In this document: in pieces, positions 13,000 to 23,785 of the stretch | Position numbering within the stretch: the first letter of the stretch is position 1 | How the letters are laid out: each line of letters opens with the position of its first letter | Source of the DNA: Rattus norvegicus | Lineage: Eukaryota; Chordata; Mammalia; Rodentia; Muridae | Assembly (NCBI RefSeq): GCF_036323735.1 | Contig: NC_086027.1 | Span: forward strand, 90,652,662 to 90,716,661 | Direction of reading: 5' to 3' | Length of the DNA: 64,000 bases | Notes under the pieces: model-generated | Seen by the model: the letters and a program-made list of their open reading frames with translations, nothing else | Databases searched by the model: none | What the model was told of the DNA's origin: nothing | Position numbers and translations under genes: made by a program

Positions 13000-13085
13000 T
13001 TGGCCTGGCGTGTACCTTATTGCTGGCATGCTTACTAAGCATGTGCCAACTCCTGGGTTTGAGACATCTCAAAACACTAAAATTT
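13000..13085 (+). mobile_element. Diverged ID/B4-like SINE head
   Basis: The segment reads GCGTGTACCTTATTGCTGGCATGCTTACTAAGCATGTGCC and then CTCCTGGGTTTGAGAC. It follows the ID-type tRNA head with A and B boxes (consensus B box GGGTTCRAN), but with about one change in five. An (AT)n run follows in place of an A-tail. It may be the left half of a B4 SINE. Confidence 0.5.
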
Positions 13086-13108
13086 ACACTACCAACACTT
13101 TGATTTGT

Positions 13109-13111
<3 letters not shown>

Positions 13112-13139
<28 letters not shown>
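13112..13139. repeat. (AT)n microsatellite
   Basis: Fourteen uninterrupted AT units directly after the diverged SINE head, where an A-rich tail would be expected. Confidence 0.95.
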
Positions 13140-13140
<1 letters not shown>

Positions 13141-13142
<2 letters not shown>

Positions 13143-16008
13143 TATTTTTTCCACAGAATTTATGTTTCTACATACAGTACTTCACCCCCATGTTTCACCT
13201 TTCAATATTATGGTTATGATTAGCACTCCACTGTACTGTACCACAATCTATCACTCTACTTCTGACATTTCTGTTGTTAGCAGTCATTTGATATACACTT
13301 TTGTAACTTACTCCTACAATTATTAGCATGTCACAATTAACCCTGTAGGGGCATCTCAAAGAGTAAAATAATGGGTCAAATTTTGAAATGTTTTCTTTTG
13401 TTTCACAATTATTAGATTATACCAAAATTCACATGCTCGTATTTACTAGGAACATCACAATAGTACTACTGACAAAATAAAAAATATTTTAAAGCAATGA
13501 AAAATTCTCTAAGAAATGAACTCGTAGAATTAGCAATGAAGTTATCACATCTACAAATACAAATTTTTTACCTATTAATTTGATATCCAAATAGCATAAA
13601 GGAAAGACTTCCATGCTGCTAAAGTAACACTATATAAGAAGAGGTAAAAATGAAGAATTATAATAAAGGATCTCAGAAGATAAAATGTAATTATATAAAA
13701 GGAATGAAGTGCTATGAAAAATTATTTTTTAAAAGGTTTGTCTATAGTAAATATCAGACAATTAACTTGCACAAAGTGAAAGAAATAGCAAACCACTGAA
13801 GAACATCCCTACTCCATCTCTAGGTAACATTTGAAAACTAATAATAACAATATATTCTTCTCTTTCTTCTTGTCAATACAAAGACACACGAGGAACCCCA
13901 AGTCATGTATTCACTGGCTATTTCTCTCTCCAAAGCTTGTTTCTGATATTCTTTGTATTATGTATGAGACATAGGCATGTCCAAGACAAATATGTTAAAC
14001 ATGTGTTTATTATAGTGATAGACTTTTTTCAAAAATACATTCTGGGTGCAAATGTTTATGATTATACAAAAGTCCATTAGTAACTCCTGTATCACTGGAA
14101 ACATTTAACATCTGAAACACACACACACTCACAAACACGCAATGTCTGGTGAGTGATGTCATGAGAGAGGCAGCAAGGCAGGTGTTTACAAAGCAAGTCA
14201 GCTTGGCTTAGTTCATGTTTTGGCTCCATCGCTTAACAGCTGCACGGTTTCACCCCTGTGTTTTTGATGCACAGAGCAAAAGCCAAGTGTGCTTCCTTCC
14301 TAAGCTTCAGATAAAAAGCTTGAGAAGAGTACTCCAAGTTCTTGTACATCTGGGCTAGCAATATACAGTGATGACTGGCAGAGGCTAGGAGTGCGACTTG
14401 TCATCCCATCTTGAAGGTAAACGATCCATGCCCTATGGTGGGCTGTGTTGCTGAGCTCTGATGTTTGTTAGGTTGCATGTGTCAAATGCATTTGATGGTT
14501 TCCTTGAAATGTTCACAATCATAGATCAAGAGGCACCCGAATATAGTCTGATATTGTGTTTACAGTACTATATATGAGTGTATATTACAATCAGCATATA
14601 AATATACAAATTCACATGTGGACACATGTATATATTTGAAAAGTAAATGTTGTGTATGTGTTCAAAGTTAGGAAATTCCTCATCATAGCCTGGAAAGGTA
14701 TATTCTTAATTCTGCCTTATAAAGGCCAGGGCTGATATGTGACACTTCATGGTTTCCTTGAGGGCTCACAGATGGTAAACAACTCCATGGGATTTAAAAA
14801 GATACATGTGAAAGATAACAATAAGCCCTCACCTCACCATTTATGCTACCACTGTTGCTCCCAGTATTACAATGTTGATACACATTTCTTAGTCTTCTTA
14901 TTGGTAAAAGAAAGTGGCTCTTCCACAAGTATTTTCACCAAGAAAAAGCATGGGAAGGATTTGTAACAGTGTTACTGAGAGGCTGAGTATGTGCTTGAAT
15001 AATGCAAACACATGTCAAATTGGAAGGACTCTGTGCAAGAAATGGAAACCAGGGAGATGTCAACCCACCATCCCAAAAAGGTAGGGATTTAGCATGCTAT
15101 ACAGATAACATATAGTATATGCATATGTACATATACATATATGCATATATATATAAGAGGAGGAAACAGATATGAACCCTATGGAAGAAAAGCTATCTGT
15201 GAGTCACAATTGTACACTGTGAGGAGTGGGTGACACTCTATGAGTGCAATACTTAAGATGAAAATAGAGATTGCCATTAAAATAACTATTTAATTGATTT
15301 GTTAGCCCAGACAATGAAGGTACTATGTTTCTCAGTGGCTAGAGCTGTGATGAGAGACTGGAGGAATTGTTTCAACTGTCTCAACGAAGAAAAGAAACAG
15401 CAAAGAAGCTCTTTGACATAGTGTCAGGATGCCCACTGTCAGCTATCCCCACCCACCAGCCAAGGTCAGTAGATAAATCAGTAGAACGAATATAGAAGCA
15501 TTCTTTCCTTCTACCACAAGACTGAAAGGACGAAGAGGGCATCACAAAGTATCTGTTAGAATTCACCAGAACTGTCAGTGTTGAACCTTTCCCTTGTAAA
15601 GATAGATAAGAGATAGAGAGGAAAGGAGAAAGAGAATTAAACCAAGAAATGCACTTAACTATCTCTGAACGTGGCCACAAGTAGAACTCGCAGCAATGGT
15701 AAACTGCATGGAGGGAAAGAGATGAACAGCAGACTAGCACAAAGAAATGGCCACCAACAGTCTGGATAGCAAACCAAGGTCCACGCAGAACCGCAAACAA
15801 AGCAGCAGATTTTTCATAAGAATCATCTCAAACCCTGCTCTTCTAAGGCAGAACATGCTATGGAGGTTGGTCAATGTATGTGAATTAAGGGTTCGTATGA
15901 AAATTACGTGCAACAAATAGAGATTTGGAAAAGATATTTTGAGACAATGACACCCATGACAACAGTTTCGAGAGGAGGAAGAGAAGAAACATTCAAAGTA
16001 ATAAAAGG
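13141..16008. other. Unassigned AT-rich DNA, some simple sequence
   Basis: There is a short (AC)n at about 14118-14129 and a palindromic TATACATATGCATATA-rich block at about 15100-15155. A 139-codon minus-strand frame (15800-15381) overlaps a second minus frame in another register and shows no domain, so I do not call it a gene. Confidence 0.4.
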
Positions 16009-16090
16009 TCCTGAGGAGCACCTGGGATGGGGGATGAGGGGGTGGGGTGTCCTGAGGAGCACCTGGGACGGGGCTGAGGGAGTGGGGGTG
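16009..16090. repeat. 41-bp GC-rich tandem duplication
   Basis: Two adjacent 41-bp units begin with TCCTGAGGAGCACCTGGGA at 16009 and 16050 and differ by a few bases. The plus strand is G-rich with runs of four to five G. The repeat contrasts with the AT-rich surroundings. Confidence 0.9.
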
Positions 16091-16554
16091 GGGCGGGGAG
16101 GTCAGTTCAGGTCAAAGGGGCTCTGAGAACAAGACAGAACAAACAAAATACATACATTTTTATTATGTCTATTGTGCTAATGACAGTCGGCTTGCTGACC
16201 TAAGCATTGCTCAGTAATGTATTATTTTGGAATGGATAACAATGTTTCTGGGAAAGTTTAGCATATGGTGCAATCCATTGAGGAAGCAAGGTATTCTTAC
16301 CCACTGTGGGTAGGTAAAACTGGTCTATTGGTACTGCCCTCCCCTGACTCTTTGCTGGGAGATCTACATTTTCTTGCCCTCAGAAAATGCTATTCTTGGT
16401 CCTTGGGCTTTGCTACTCTGACATGCACACCAGTGCACTCAGGTTCTCAAGCCTTTGGATTTGGACAGAATAATTCCATCAGCTTGCTTACTTCTCTAGA
16501 TTACAGACCTATAACTATATGAGCCAGTTTCCATTTATATTCTCTCTCTCTTCC

Positions 16555-16557
<3 letters not shown>
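16091..16557. other. Unassigned non-coding DNA
   Basis: G-rich sequence continues to about 16105 and then returns to ordinary AT-rich DNA. No gene or repeat family is recognised. Confidence 0.4.

Positions 16558-16611
<54 letters not shown>
16558..16611. repeat. (CA)n microsatellite, about 26 units
   Basis: A pure uninterrupted CA run, a typical highly polymorphic rodent marker. It is preceded by a short CT-rich stretch. Confidence 0.98.
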
Positions 16612-16613
<2 letters not shown>

Positions 16614-16984
16614 CCGGTTATATTTCTCTGAAGAACACCACAAACCCAATATATTTGTATTTTGAAGATAAAAGAAACAAAAATCTACAAGATGAAGGCA
16701 GAAAACTAAAGAGATTATCTGCAAGATAAAGCCTTCATGTTATATTAAAATTCTTTTCATAACAGAAAATGACAGGAGGCAATGAAGCAATATTCACAGA
16801 GTTTTGATGAAAAATGGCTGTGAAATGAGAAATTTATTGGAATTTGAGGGGAGAGAAACAGAAAGATAATATCAAACATAGAAAGTCTTAGAAGGTATTT
16901 CAACCAGCTTCATTTTCTGAAGGAAAAATAATCTGTGAGGCCAATTACATTAATTACATAAATTCCTACACTTAGGCATTGTGT

Positions 16985-17165
16985 TACTTTGCTAGCCTTC
17001 CTGTAACAAAGGAACACACACTGGAAGGCTTAAATGGCAGAAATATAGCCTCACTTGGTTCTACAAACTGGAAAACTGAGGACAGGAGACTGCTGGCTTT
17101 CTTCTGAGAAAAGGCTATCACCTTTTCCACTGATAGACGCTGATGAGTTTATAAAAAGAAAAAGA
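16985..17165 (-). mobile_element. Left part of an ancient mammalian interspersed repeat
   Basis: The segment TTACTTTGCTAGCCTTCCTGTAACAAAGGAACACACACTGGAAGGCTTAAATGGCAGAAATATAGCC follows a widely dispersed mammalian repeat that begins with a 'TTTGCTAGGGCTGCCATAACAAAG'-like end. I cannot name its family. The continuation appears at 17627-18060, so an LTR seems to have split it. Orientation is nominal. Confidence 0.55.
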
Positions 17166-17169
17166 GAGG

Positions 17170-17334
17170 GGTTTGTGTTCTATGGAGGTGTGGTGATGTA
17201 TGAGGAAGGGGGTACCTCTGCCGGCCCATGTTGAGGAACCCCTTCTCCTTGATGGACCAATCAGACAATGGTATGATGGTATAGTATAGAATAGAGTTTA
17301 TTCAGGACATGGGGAGGGAAGTTAAGAGGTTTAG

Positions 17335-17397
<63 letters not shown>

Positions 17398-17626
17398 AGA
17401 AGAAGAAGAAGAAGAAGAAATAGAAGGGGAGTAGAGGCCTGACATGAGCATGTGGAGAGAAGGGGTAAAGGGAATGGGGAGAGAGGAGACAAAGGGGGAA
17501 GAGGGGAAGAGTAGCAAGAGAGAAAAAGGGAGCAAGAGAGGGAGGAGGGGGCCCCTTTTATAGTGTCAGGCATACCTGGCTATTGCCAGGTAACTATGGG
17601 GGTGGAGTTTAGACAGAATGTTAACA
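17170..17626 (-). mobile_element. Probable solo LTR (endogenous retrovirus type) with internal GA tract
   Basis: Read on the minus strand it begins TGTTAACATTCTGTC, with a TATA box (TATAAAAGG, 17562-17554) and, about 260 bp downstream, an AATAAA signal (17302-17297). This is the order expected for U3, R and U5 of an LTR. Between them lies the long GA/GAA tract. The segment interrupts an older repeat whose two halves flank it. No gag, pol or env sequence is adjacent, so I call it a solo LTR. I could not find a matching target-site duplication, so the ends are approximate and the family is not assigned. Confidence 0.6.
17339..17420. repeat. (AG)n / (AAG)n tract inside the LTR
   Basis: About 29 AG units with one interruption run directly into eight AAG units. 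Purine-rich sequence continues to about 17550. The plus strand is almost pure purine for more than 200 bases. The minus-strand Ser/Leu-rich frames here are only translations of the repeat. Confidence 0.97.
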
Positions 17627-18060
17627 AATGTCCAACTCTCCAAGTGTCCTCATGTGGTCTTCCTTCTGCGTAGCTTGTGTTCTTTATTTTAAATAGTGTC
17701 ATTGATGCATAATTAATATATTAAAACCATTCATGTTCAATGTGTACAATGAAATGAGTCTAGTCCTATGCTTACATCCATCATCATAATTAAAGTAATA
17801 AACATATCTCTCCCCCCCAAGGGTTTCCTTGTGTGCTTTGGCTTTGGTTTGTCCTGATTCTATGGTAAGAACACTTACCAAGATCTACTCTTCTTATACA
17901 AAGCCCCCTTTGGTTTAGGCCCACCATAGAGACCATATTTCAATCAAACTACCCCAATAAAGACCCTATCCCTTTGATACACTTACATTCTGACCAACTG
18001 AGTTAGTCTCACATCCATTTTGGACAAGAAAAATACAATCAACCATGAGTGGGGCAGTAT
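17627..18060 (-). mobile_element. Right part of the ancient interspersed repeat, itself interrupted
   Basis: The markers GTCCTCATGTGGTCTTCC (17646-17663), CTCTTCTTATACAAAG (17888-17903), GGTTTAGGCCCACCATAGAG and AAAGACCCTATCCCTTTGATACACTTACATTCTGA continue the repeat that starts at 16985. In between (about 17690-17815), 'AGTGTCATTGATGCATAATTAATATATTAAAACC' resembles a fragment of an old L1 3'UTR. The locus is thus a stack of insertions of different ages. Confidence 0.5.
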
Positions 18061-19933
18061 AAAAATGCCATTTCAGTCACAAACAACTATTTACAGAAAG
18101 TATACATACATATTAAATATTAACCTCTTCAAAACAAAAAAATTCTGTTGAGACTAATATTAATGTTAAAATGTATCAACTTTTAAAAATTACCATTAAA
18201 TTAAGAACAAATGACTGATTTTTTCCAGTGGCTGTCTTTACATTTTCAAGACACAGATACATCTTAAACAGCAGAAGCACTTTGTGACCACAGAATAAAT
18301 AGGAAAGATAAGAATGAGTTCTACCTTATAAAAGCAGCCAGGTTAGACTGATGTCACCAGGGAATTGCAAGTGCTTACCCTAATTATATAAAGACCCTGT
18401 TCCTTATTAGCTATAGGAATTAATAAGAAATATATGAACCAGTCTTAATCAATGAAGCCTCCCTGAGAAATTTACTCATTAATTATTTTTAAGAGATATA
18501 GAACTATCCTGAGTTCCTAACATTTTGTGCACCAAAGCCTGGAAGAGATGGTCCAGAGACAAGAGCACCAAATGATTTTGTAGGATCCAGTGAAAATAAA
18601 GTCTCTTTGGGATTTTAAAATACTGGTTGCTTTGGAGATAAAAAAATATATACTCACCAACTCCCAGTAAAATTTCTGCATTAAAACTGTAACCCTCACT
18701 ACTCAGAATATGATCTTTGGTTGAAGATATCGATAGGTAAGTTACAAAAAGTTCACAAAATGGGTGCTAATTAAATATACTTGCCTATGAAAAGGGCAAA
18801 ATTGAAAACAATGACATATGAACAGGAAGATAGAATCTGGGGTGATATATTCTATCCAATTTCTAAAATCCATGAGTGACATTGCCTCAAAAAAGAATCA
18901 CCTCTGTTGACAGCTTTGTGTTAGACAAGAGCTCAGTTCCAACCTCCAGACTTGTGAGATAATCAGTTTAGGCTGCTGAAGCACCCTAGCATGGCAAACA
19001 ATGCTCTTTGTACTCCCCTAGCAAAGCAACACAAAGGCAGAACACTGAGCTGCTGTTAGTATAGGCCCAATGCCAGTCCCCAGGTTGCATGCCCAAGGCC
19101 CCTCCTGCTCGCAGCTGTCCATACCATCAGGTACAAATGAGCAGGAGACCTGAAGGAAAGTTGAACTTTTAAAGCCAAGATTTACTTCTGAGAAGTGCCA
19201 GTAGATGGGAAAGATGGGAAAGTATTAGGAAAGATGTCTCTGCAAGGCAAGTAGTAGGCAGGAAGCACAAGCTTCTCATCTTTGTTGCTAACTTGACACT
19301 TTGATAGCAGTAACAGAAAGAAAGAGACTTGGGCAGGACTCTCAGTTTTCAGAGAAGCTCAGAGAAAGTTCTTGCAGACCAAAGATGAGCTCCAGATCAA
19401 ACAGTGCAAGAGAACTTCACTCGAGGCAGAAAATCCCCAGTTCAATGACACCTGCCCTAGTCCATGAGTAGCCAGGAACAATGACAGAGCCCATGCACCA
19501 CCTGAATATTGAGGAAGGCAGTCCAAAGTGGCAGCTGGAGAGTTTCTCCCACTACACTGAACCCAATGATCCTCTCAAATTCTAACCTGAAAAATACAGT
19601 TTAATGGCTGCTCACCTCTACCTGTCATAGATACTCACTTCACAAGTCTAGAGAACTGTTCATTTAGATTGCCTAGCATCTCTCTTATGATAAACTAGAA
19701 GAAAGAAGTTGGTGGGATAGCCTGCATCCCCTATCTCTATTCAGCCTTGGGCAAGTACCAAAACACCCAGCTCTCCTTTTCTCCCTTGTTGCTAATATTA
19801 ACTCTCTACATTGTTCTGCTGTTTCCATAGAGGTCATTGATATTGTACCTGGTAGTCAGACCTAAACCTTTACTTCCTGGAGTCATCATATCATCCTGAG
19901 ATGCTGACAGTGCTGAACACATCTGCTCATGGT
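18061..19933. other. Unassigned non-coding DNA
   Basis: No recognisable exon or repeat family. The part at 18900-19600 is less AT-rich than its surroundings but has no frame longer than about 60 codons. Confidence 0.4.
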
Positions 19934-20000
19934 TAAACAAACAAACAAACAAACAAACAAAAAGCCCAACCAAACAACAACAACAAACAAACAAACAAAA
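19934..20000. repeat. (AAAC)n simple repeat
   Basis: Runs of AAAC units with a short AACAAC-type interruption in the middle. It could be the tail of a decayed SINE, but no body is recognisable on either side. Confidence 0.93.
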
Positions 20001-21182
20001 TATAAAGGGCATCAATGTGTACCCAAATGAATTAACTGGGTGACAGACACATTTTCCTACTTCATAAATAAACTTCATCTCCTCTCACCTCATGCTTTCT
20101 GAATACACAGAGTCAGAGGTCCCTGAGAGAAGTTGTAGCTTAGAGTTACTTCAAGAAGCAGAGTTATATGTCGTGGCAAAAGGGAGTACCTGTGAAAAAT
20201 GGAACTTCTAGATAAGCAAACCCACACTGGGTCGTAGAAAAGAATAACAAATGGGGCAGCCTCTGTTTCCTTTCTTGGACTACAAGTCAATCTGTTCATT
20301 TCCTTGGGGCACAGCAGGTCACAAATGTCTGGTTTAGGGCACACAGAAGCTAAAAAGATAACATCTCATCTTATCAAGCAGGGCAACTTTTTTTTTTTCA
20401 ATTTACCTTCAGTGGAGGATTCTGATACATGATCGGGATGCTCCTGGAGAATGTTATGTGATATCCCCATGGTCATCAGCCTATTCCTATACCCTGGAAT
20501 TATGGATGCTTTGAATGAGTGCTCTACTATCTGGAAGTCCTTGTTATTTTCTCACACTCTACACAAGTGGTCCTGAGTGAGGATCCATGGGTGAGAAAGG
20601 CAAACTTAATCCTGATGGACAGCTGTTCTTGCTAGGTTTATCTATTGGGTCTCCAAAATAGTGAAGGCACAATACCATCACCAACTTGTCACCAAGTAGC
20701 CAAGGAGGTTGCTGGAGGAAAATCACCACACTGGCACATAGCACATATGTCTCCTACTACCAGAAAATCCTGTGGCTATGGAGAGCGAGGTCTTTCTACT
20801 GTCTCCATGTCTTTCATTATTTCATCTCCCATGTCTGCCAGGCAGTGTTATGCAGTTATCATGGACTTGTCAACACCAATGTCTGTTTTCTTGAGGTATT
20901 CAGAGTGTACATTATGATTGTATAGACGTAACCTTACACTAAATGCCCACTCCCAGACCATGAGCTATATCCTCTATTCTGGACCTTCCCATCTCTCAGT
21001 CTTTTTTCTCTACAGTCCCCCTCACTTAGCTACTGTGACAGTTAAAGATGATAATTAATCTGAAATCATGCAGGAGACAAACTTTTGGACACGTCCTGTG
21101 AGAAATTATCTAGACTGATAGTAGAAGATTCACCCTAAAAGTGGTTCTTGGCATTTGTTTAACTTTGGTCCTGGACCACTGT
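20001..21182. other. Unassigned non-coding DNA
   Basis: Two overlapping plus-strand frames of 79 and 90 codons near 20645-20925 lie in different registers and have no recognisable domain. No repeat family is recognised. Confidence 0.4.
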
Positions 21183-21960
21183 CTTATTGTTTTACTGCTG
21201 TGAAGAGATACCATGACCAAGGCAACTCTTTTCTGTTTTTTCTTCCATCTTTATTAACTTGGGTATTTCTTATTTACATTTCGATTATTATTCCTTTTCC
21301 TGGTTTCCGGGCCAACATCCCCATAAACCCTCCCCTCCTCTTCTATATGGCTGTTCCCCTCCCCACCCTCCCCCAATTACTGCCCTCCCCCCAACAATCA
21401 CGCTCACTGGGGGTTCAGTCTTGGCAGGACCCAGGGCTTCCCCTTCCACTGGTGCTCTTACTAGGATATTCATTGCTACCTATGAGGTCAGAGTCCAGGG
21501 TCAGTCCATGTATAGTCTTTAGGTAGTGGCTTAGTCCCTGGAAGCTCTGCTTGCTTGGCATTGTTGTTCATATGAGGTCTCAAGCCCCTTCAAGCTCTTT
21601 CAGTCCTTTCTCTGATTCCTTCAACGGGGGTCCCGTTCTCAGTTCAGTGGTTTGCTGCTGGCATTCGCCTATGTATTTGCCAAGGCAACTCTTGTAAGGA
21701 CAACATTTAGTTAACTCTGGCTTACAAGTTCAGATTCAGTCCATTATCATCAAGGTGGGAACATAGCAGCATTCAGGTAGGCATGGTGCAAGAGGAGTTG
21801 AGAGTTCTCCATCTTCCTCTGAAGGCTGCTAACAGAATACTGACTTCCAGGCTGTGAGGATGAGGGTCTTAGAGCCCACGACCACAATGACACTCCTACT
21901 CCAACAGGGCCACACCTACACCAACAGAGCCACACCCTCTAGTAGTGCCTATACAAACCT
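21183..21960 (-). mobile_element. Old rodent interspersed repeat hosting a nested L1
   Basis: The two arms 21183-21230 and 21680-21960 join into one copy of a common rodent repeat. Markers are TTACTGCTGTGAAGAGATACC and 'CATGACCAAGGCAACTCTT' on the left, and TCAGTCCATTATCATCAAGG, 'GAGTTGAGAGTTCTCC' and 'CAACAGGGCCACACCTAC' on the right. I recognise the sequence as widespread in rodents but cannot name the family. A related copy lies at 57665-58040. The young L1 at 21231-21679 was inserted inside it. Orientation is nominal. Confidence 0.7.
21231..21679 (-). mobile_element. 5'-truncated young L1 (3'UTR) with 14-bp TSD
   Basis: This is the reverse complement of an L1 3'UTR, collinear with 36969-37399 of the full-length element, including the G-rich tract (C-rich here at about 21311-21394). 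A perfect 14-bp direct repeat (CCAAGGCAACTCTT) at 21217-21230 and 21680-21693 brackets it. The copy shows more substitutions and a more degraded A-tail than 7650-7883, so it is somewhat older. There is no coding content. Confidence 0.95.
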
Positions 21961-22446
21961 CACAGGAAAGAGAAAGCTAGCTGAGCACCGGTAGGGAAAC
22001 TTCTCTGCTCCTTCACAGGGGAGGCAAAGTGAGCAGCTGCCTTGAGCTCCGGCTTCCAAGACTTCTCCATCATGATGGACCGTATTGTATCCTTGAACTA
22101 TGAGGCAGAACAACTGTCTTCTCCTGGAAATCACCTTGCTTTGATCTGGGCATTTCATCATTAAAACCAGGCAAAGGAGCTGATACAACTACTCGTCAAC
22201 TCTGGCTACTTCCTGTCCCTCTCAGAATGGGCCACAGGTTCATAACTGGAAAGACTTTCACTCCCTTTTGATTTAAAGGGTGATTCCTAAGTGAAACTAT
22301 GATGGGGTCCTTCATTTGTAGTTTGTACAAATACACCAGGATAAGCCATTTGCAAATCAAATGTAAGTCCTTTTTGATTCTTTCATCTTGACGCCCAAGA
22401 AACTTGCCCCATAGTATAGTGTGTATGTAAGTGAAAACTTAAAGAG
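21961..22446. other. Unassigned non-coding DNA
   Basis: No gene or family is recognised. A 79-codon minus-strand frame (22188-21949) has no recognisable domain. Confidence 0.4.
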
Positions 22447-22597
22447 AGGTACTGAGGCAACTGAAGTACTGAGGTAATGGAGGTACTAAGACAACTAAAA
22501 TCATAAGATAACTAAAATACTGACAACTGAGGTACTGAGACAACCAACATATTGAGACAAAGAAGGCACTGAAACAAACAAGGTACTGAGACAACCA
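22447..22597. repeat. Diverged 17-bp minisatellite, nine units
   Basis: Nine consecutive units of about AGGTACTGAGACAACYA begin at 22447, 22464, 22481, 22498, 22515 (15 bp), 22530, 22547, 22564 and 22581. Units 6 and 9 are identical; the others differ by one to six bases. The minus-strand frames rich in VSVPQ/LSQYL-type repeats are translations of this array. See findings. Confidence 0.95.
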
Positions 22598-22949
22598 TGG
22601 TATGAGGGGAGGCAGGGTCATTTGGATGACTTCCTGATGCCACATATTCAAACCCTCTGATCCTGTTTGAACTGTACCCCCAATGACACATTGCCATAAC
22701 TATAGAGGGACTCACTATTGTCCCACCCCCACACACTCCCTTTCTTTCTCCTTCTTGTGTTGCTAAGGATAGAATTGAGAGTCTCTTACTGGTCAGGTTA
22801 AATGCTTTTTTCAGAACCTTACCTCCAGCCCAACTTTGGACCATAGTCTTGCTCATTCTAGCTATAAAAGAGATAATTCTAAACACATGATTACTTCAGG
22901 CCCTACAATGAAGCGTTCTCCTCTCATAGGACCCAATAAAATGTGAGGA
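22598..22949. other. Unassigned non-coding DNA
   Basis: The minus-strand frame of 124 codons (22886-22512) runs from here into the minisatellite. Its C-terminal part is repeat-encoded and I see no domain in the rest. Confidence 0.4.
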
Positions 22950-23135
22950 AAGGCCTTTCCTTCAAATCCTCACTACAAACAGCATAGTTTCCCCTCTAAC
23001 ATCAAGGGTCTATGTTCCTGTTCTCTGTAATCTTGAGACTAGCCTGGTCTACATAGATAATTCCAGGCTACCCAGGATCACATAATAACCATGGATCAAA
23101 AAAACAACAAACAAACAAACAAACAAACAATTAAA
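22950..23135 (+). repeat. Left arm of an inverted repeat (B1-like core)
   Basis: The arm contains a B1-like segment (ACTAGCCTGGTCTACATAG ... CAGGCTACCCAGGATCACA ... GGATCAAAA) with an AACA tail. Upstream it has a block ending in TAACATCAAGGGTCTA that is not B1 consensus. The whole arm matches the reverse complement of 23570-23785 at roughly 75-80% by eye, including non-consensus positions. Confidence 0.8.
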
Positions 23136-23306
23136 AACCTGTAAAAAGAGAAAAAGAGAGCAAAGAGCTCTCCAAAACAAAAAAAAGGGTCCAAAACTTA
23201 AAAAATAAGGGTTAAAGAGTAAAGATTTTTTATGTAGAGGAAAAAGCGTTTGAGGAAGACACCCACCATTGTTCACTAGTTCTTCAGCACATGTATTTAC
23301 TTCAAG

Positions 23307-23309
<3 letters not shown>

Positions 23310-23349
<40 letters not shown>
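23310..23349. repeat. (AC)n microsatellite
   Basis: About twenty pure AC units, lying in the loop between the two inverted-repeat arms. Confidence 0.97.
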
Positions 23350-23351
<2 letters not shown>

Positions 23352-23569
23352 GACATATACATTACTATACATGCACAGGTTCATAAACATTTAGCATTTC
23401 ATTATTAATACATAGGGCTTACCAACAAAATACAAAGAAATTTTCACACGTTACAGTTCATTATTACTGAAGGTTCACCAAATTGCCAGGTTACAGTAAA
23501 TGAGAGCCATACATGCTTGCTCTCAAGGCCATGTTAATTCTCCACTGTGTTGAGAGAACACCTTCCTTA

Positions 23570-23785
23570 TGGGTTTTTGTTTGTTTGTTATTTATTTTAC
23601 TTTATTTTTGACCCAGGATTATTATGTAACCCTGAGTAGCTTGGAATTATCTGTATAGACCAGGCTGGTCTCAAACTCACAGAAAACAAGAAGGTAGACC
23701 CTTGATGTTAGGGATAACCGTACACTGTAGTGAGGATTTAAAGGAACAACCTTCTGAAGACCTTCCTGCATTCCTGTTATATAAA
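23570..23785 (-). repeat. Right arm of the inverted repeat (B1-like core)
   Basis: On the minus strand it reads the same modules as the left arm: an upstream block with CCTAACATCAAGGGTCTAC, a B1-like body (GAGACCAGCCTGGTCTATAC, AGATAATTCCAAGCTACTCAG, ACATAATAAT, GGGTCAAAA) and an AACA-type tail. The spacer between arms is about 430 bp and is unrelated to the arms. Confidence 0.8.

Noticed and set aside
15381..15800. 139-codon minus-strand frame as a gene
   Set aside because: It overlaps another open minus frame in a different register, has no recognisable domain, and its length is near chance for this amount of sequence.
17302..17573. Ser/Leu-rich minus-strand proteins
   Set aside because: They are translations of the GA tract in the LTR, in two registers.
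22447..22597. CRISPR-like array
   Set aside because: The 17-bp units abut directly with no spacers, and the context is mammalian. It is a minisatellite.
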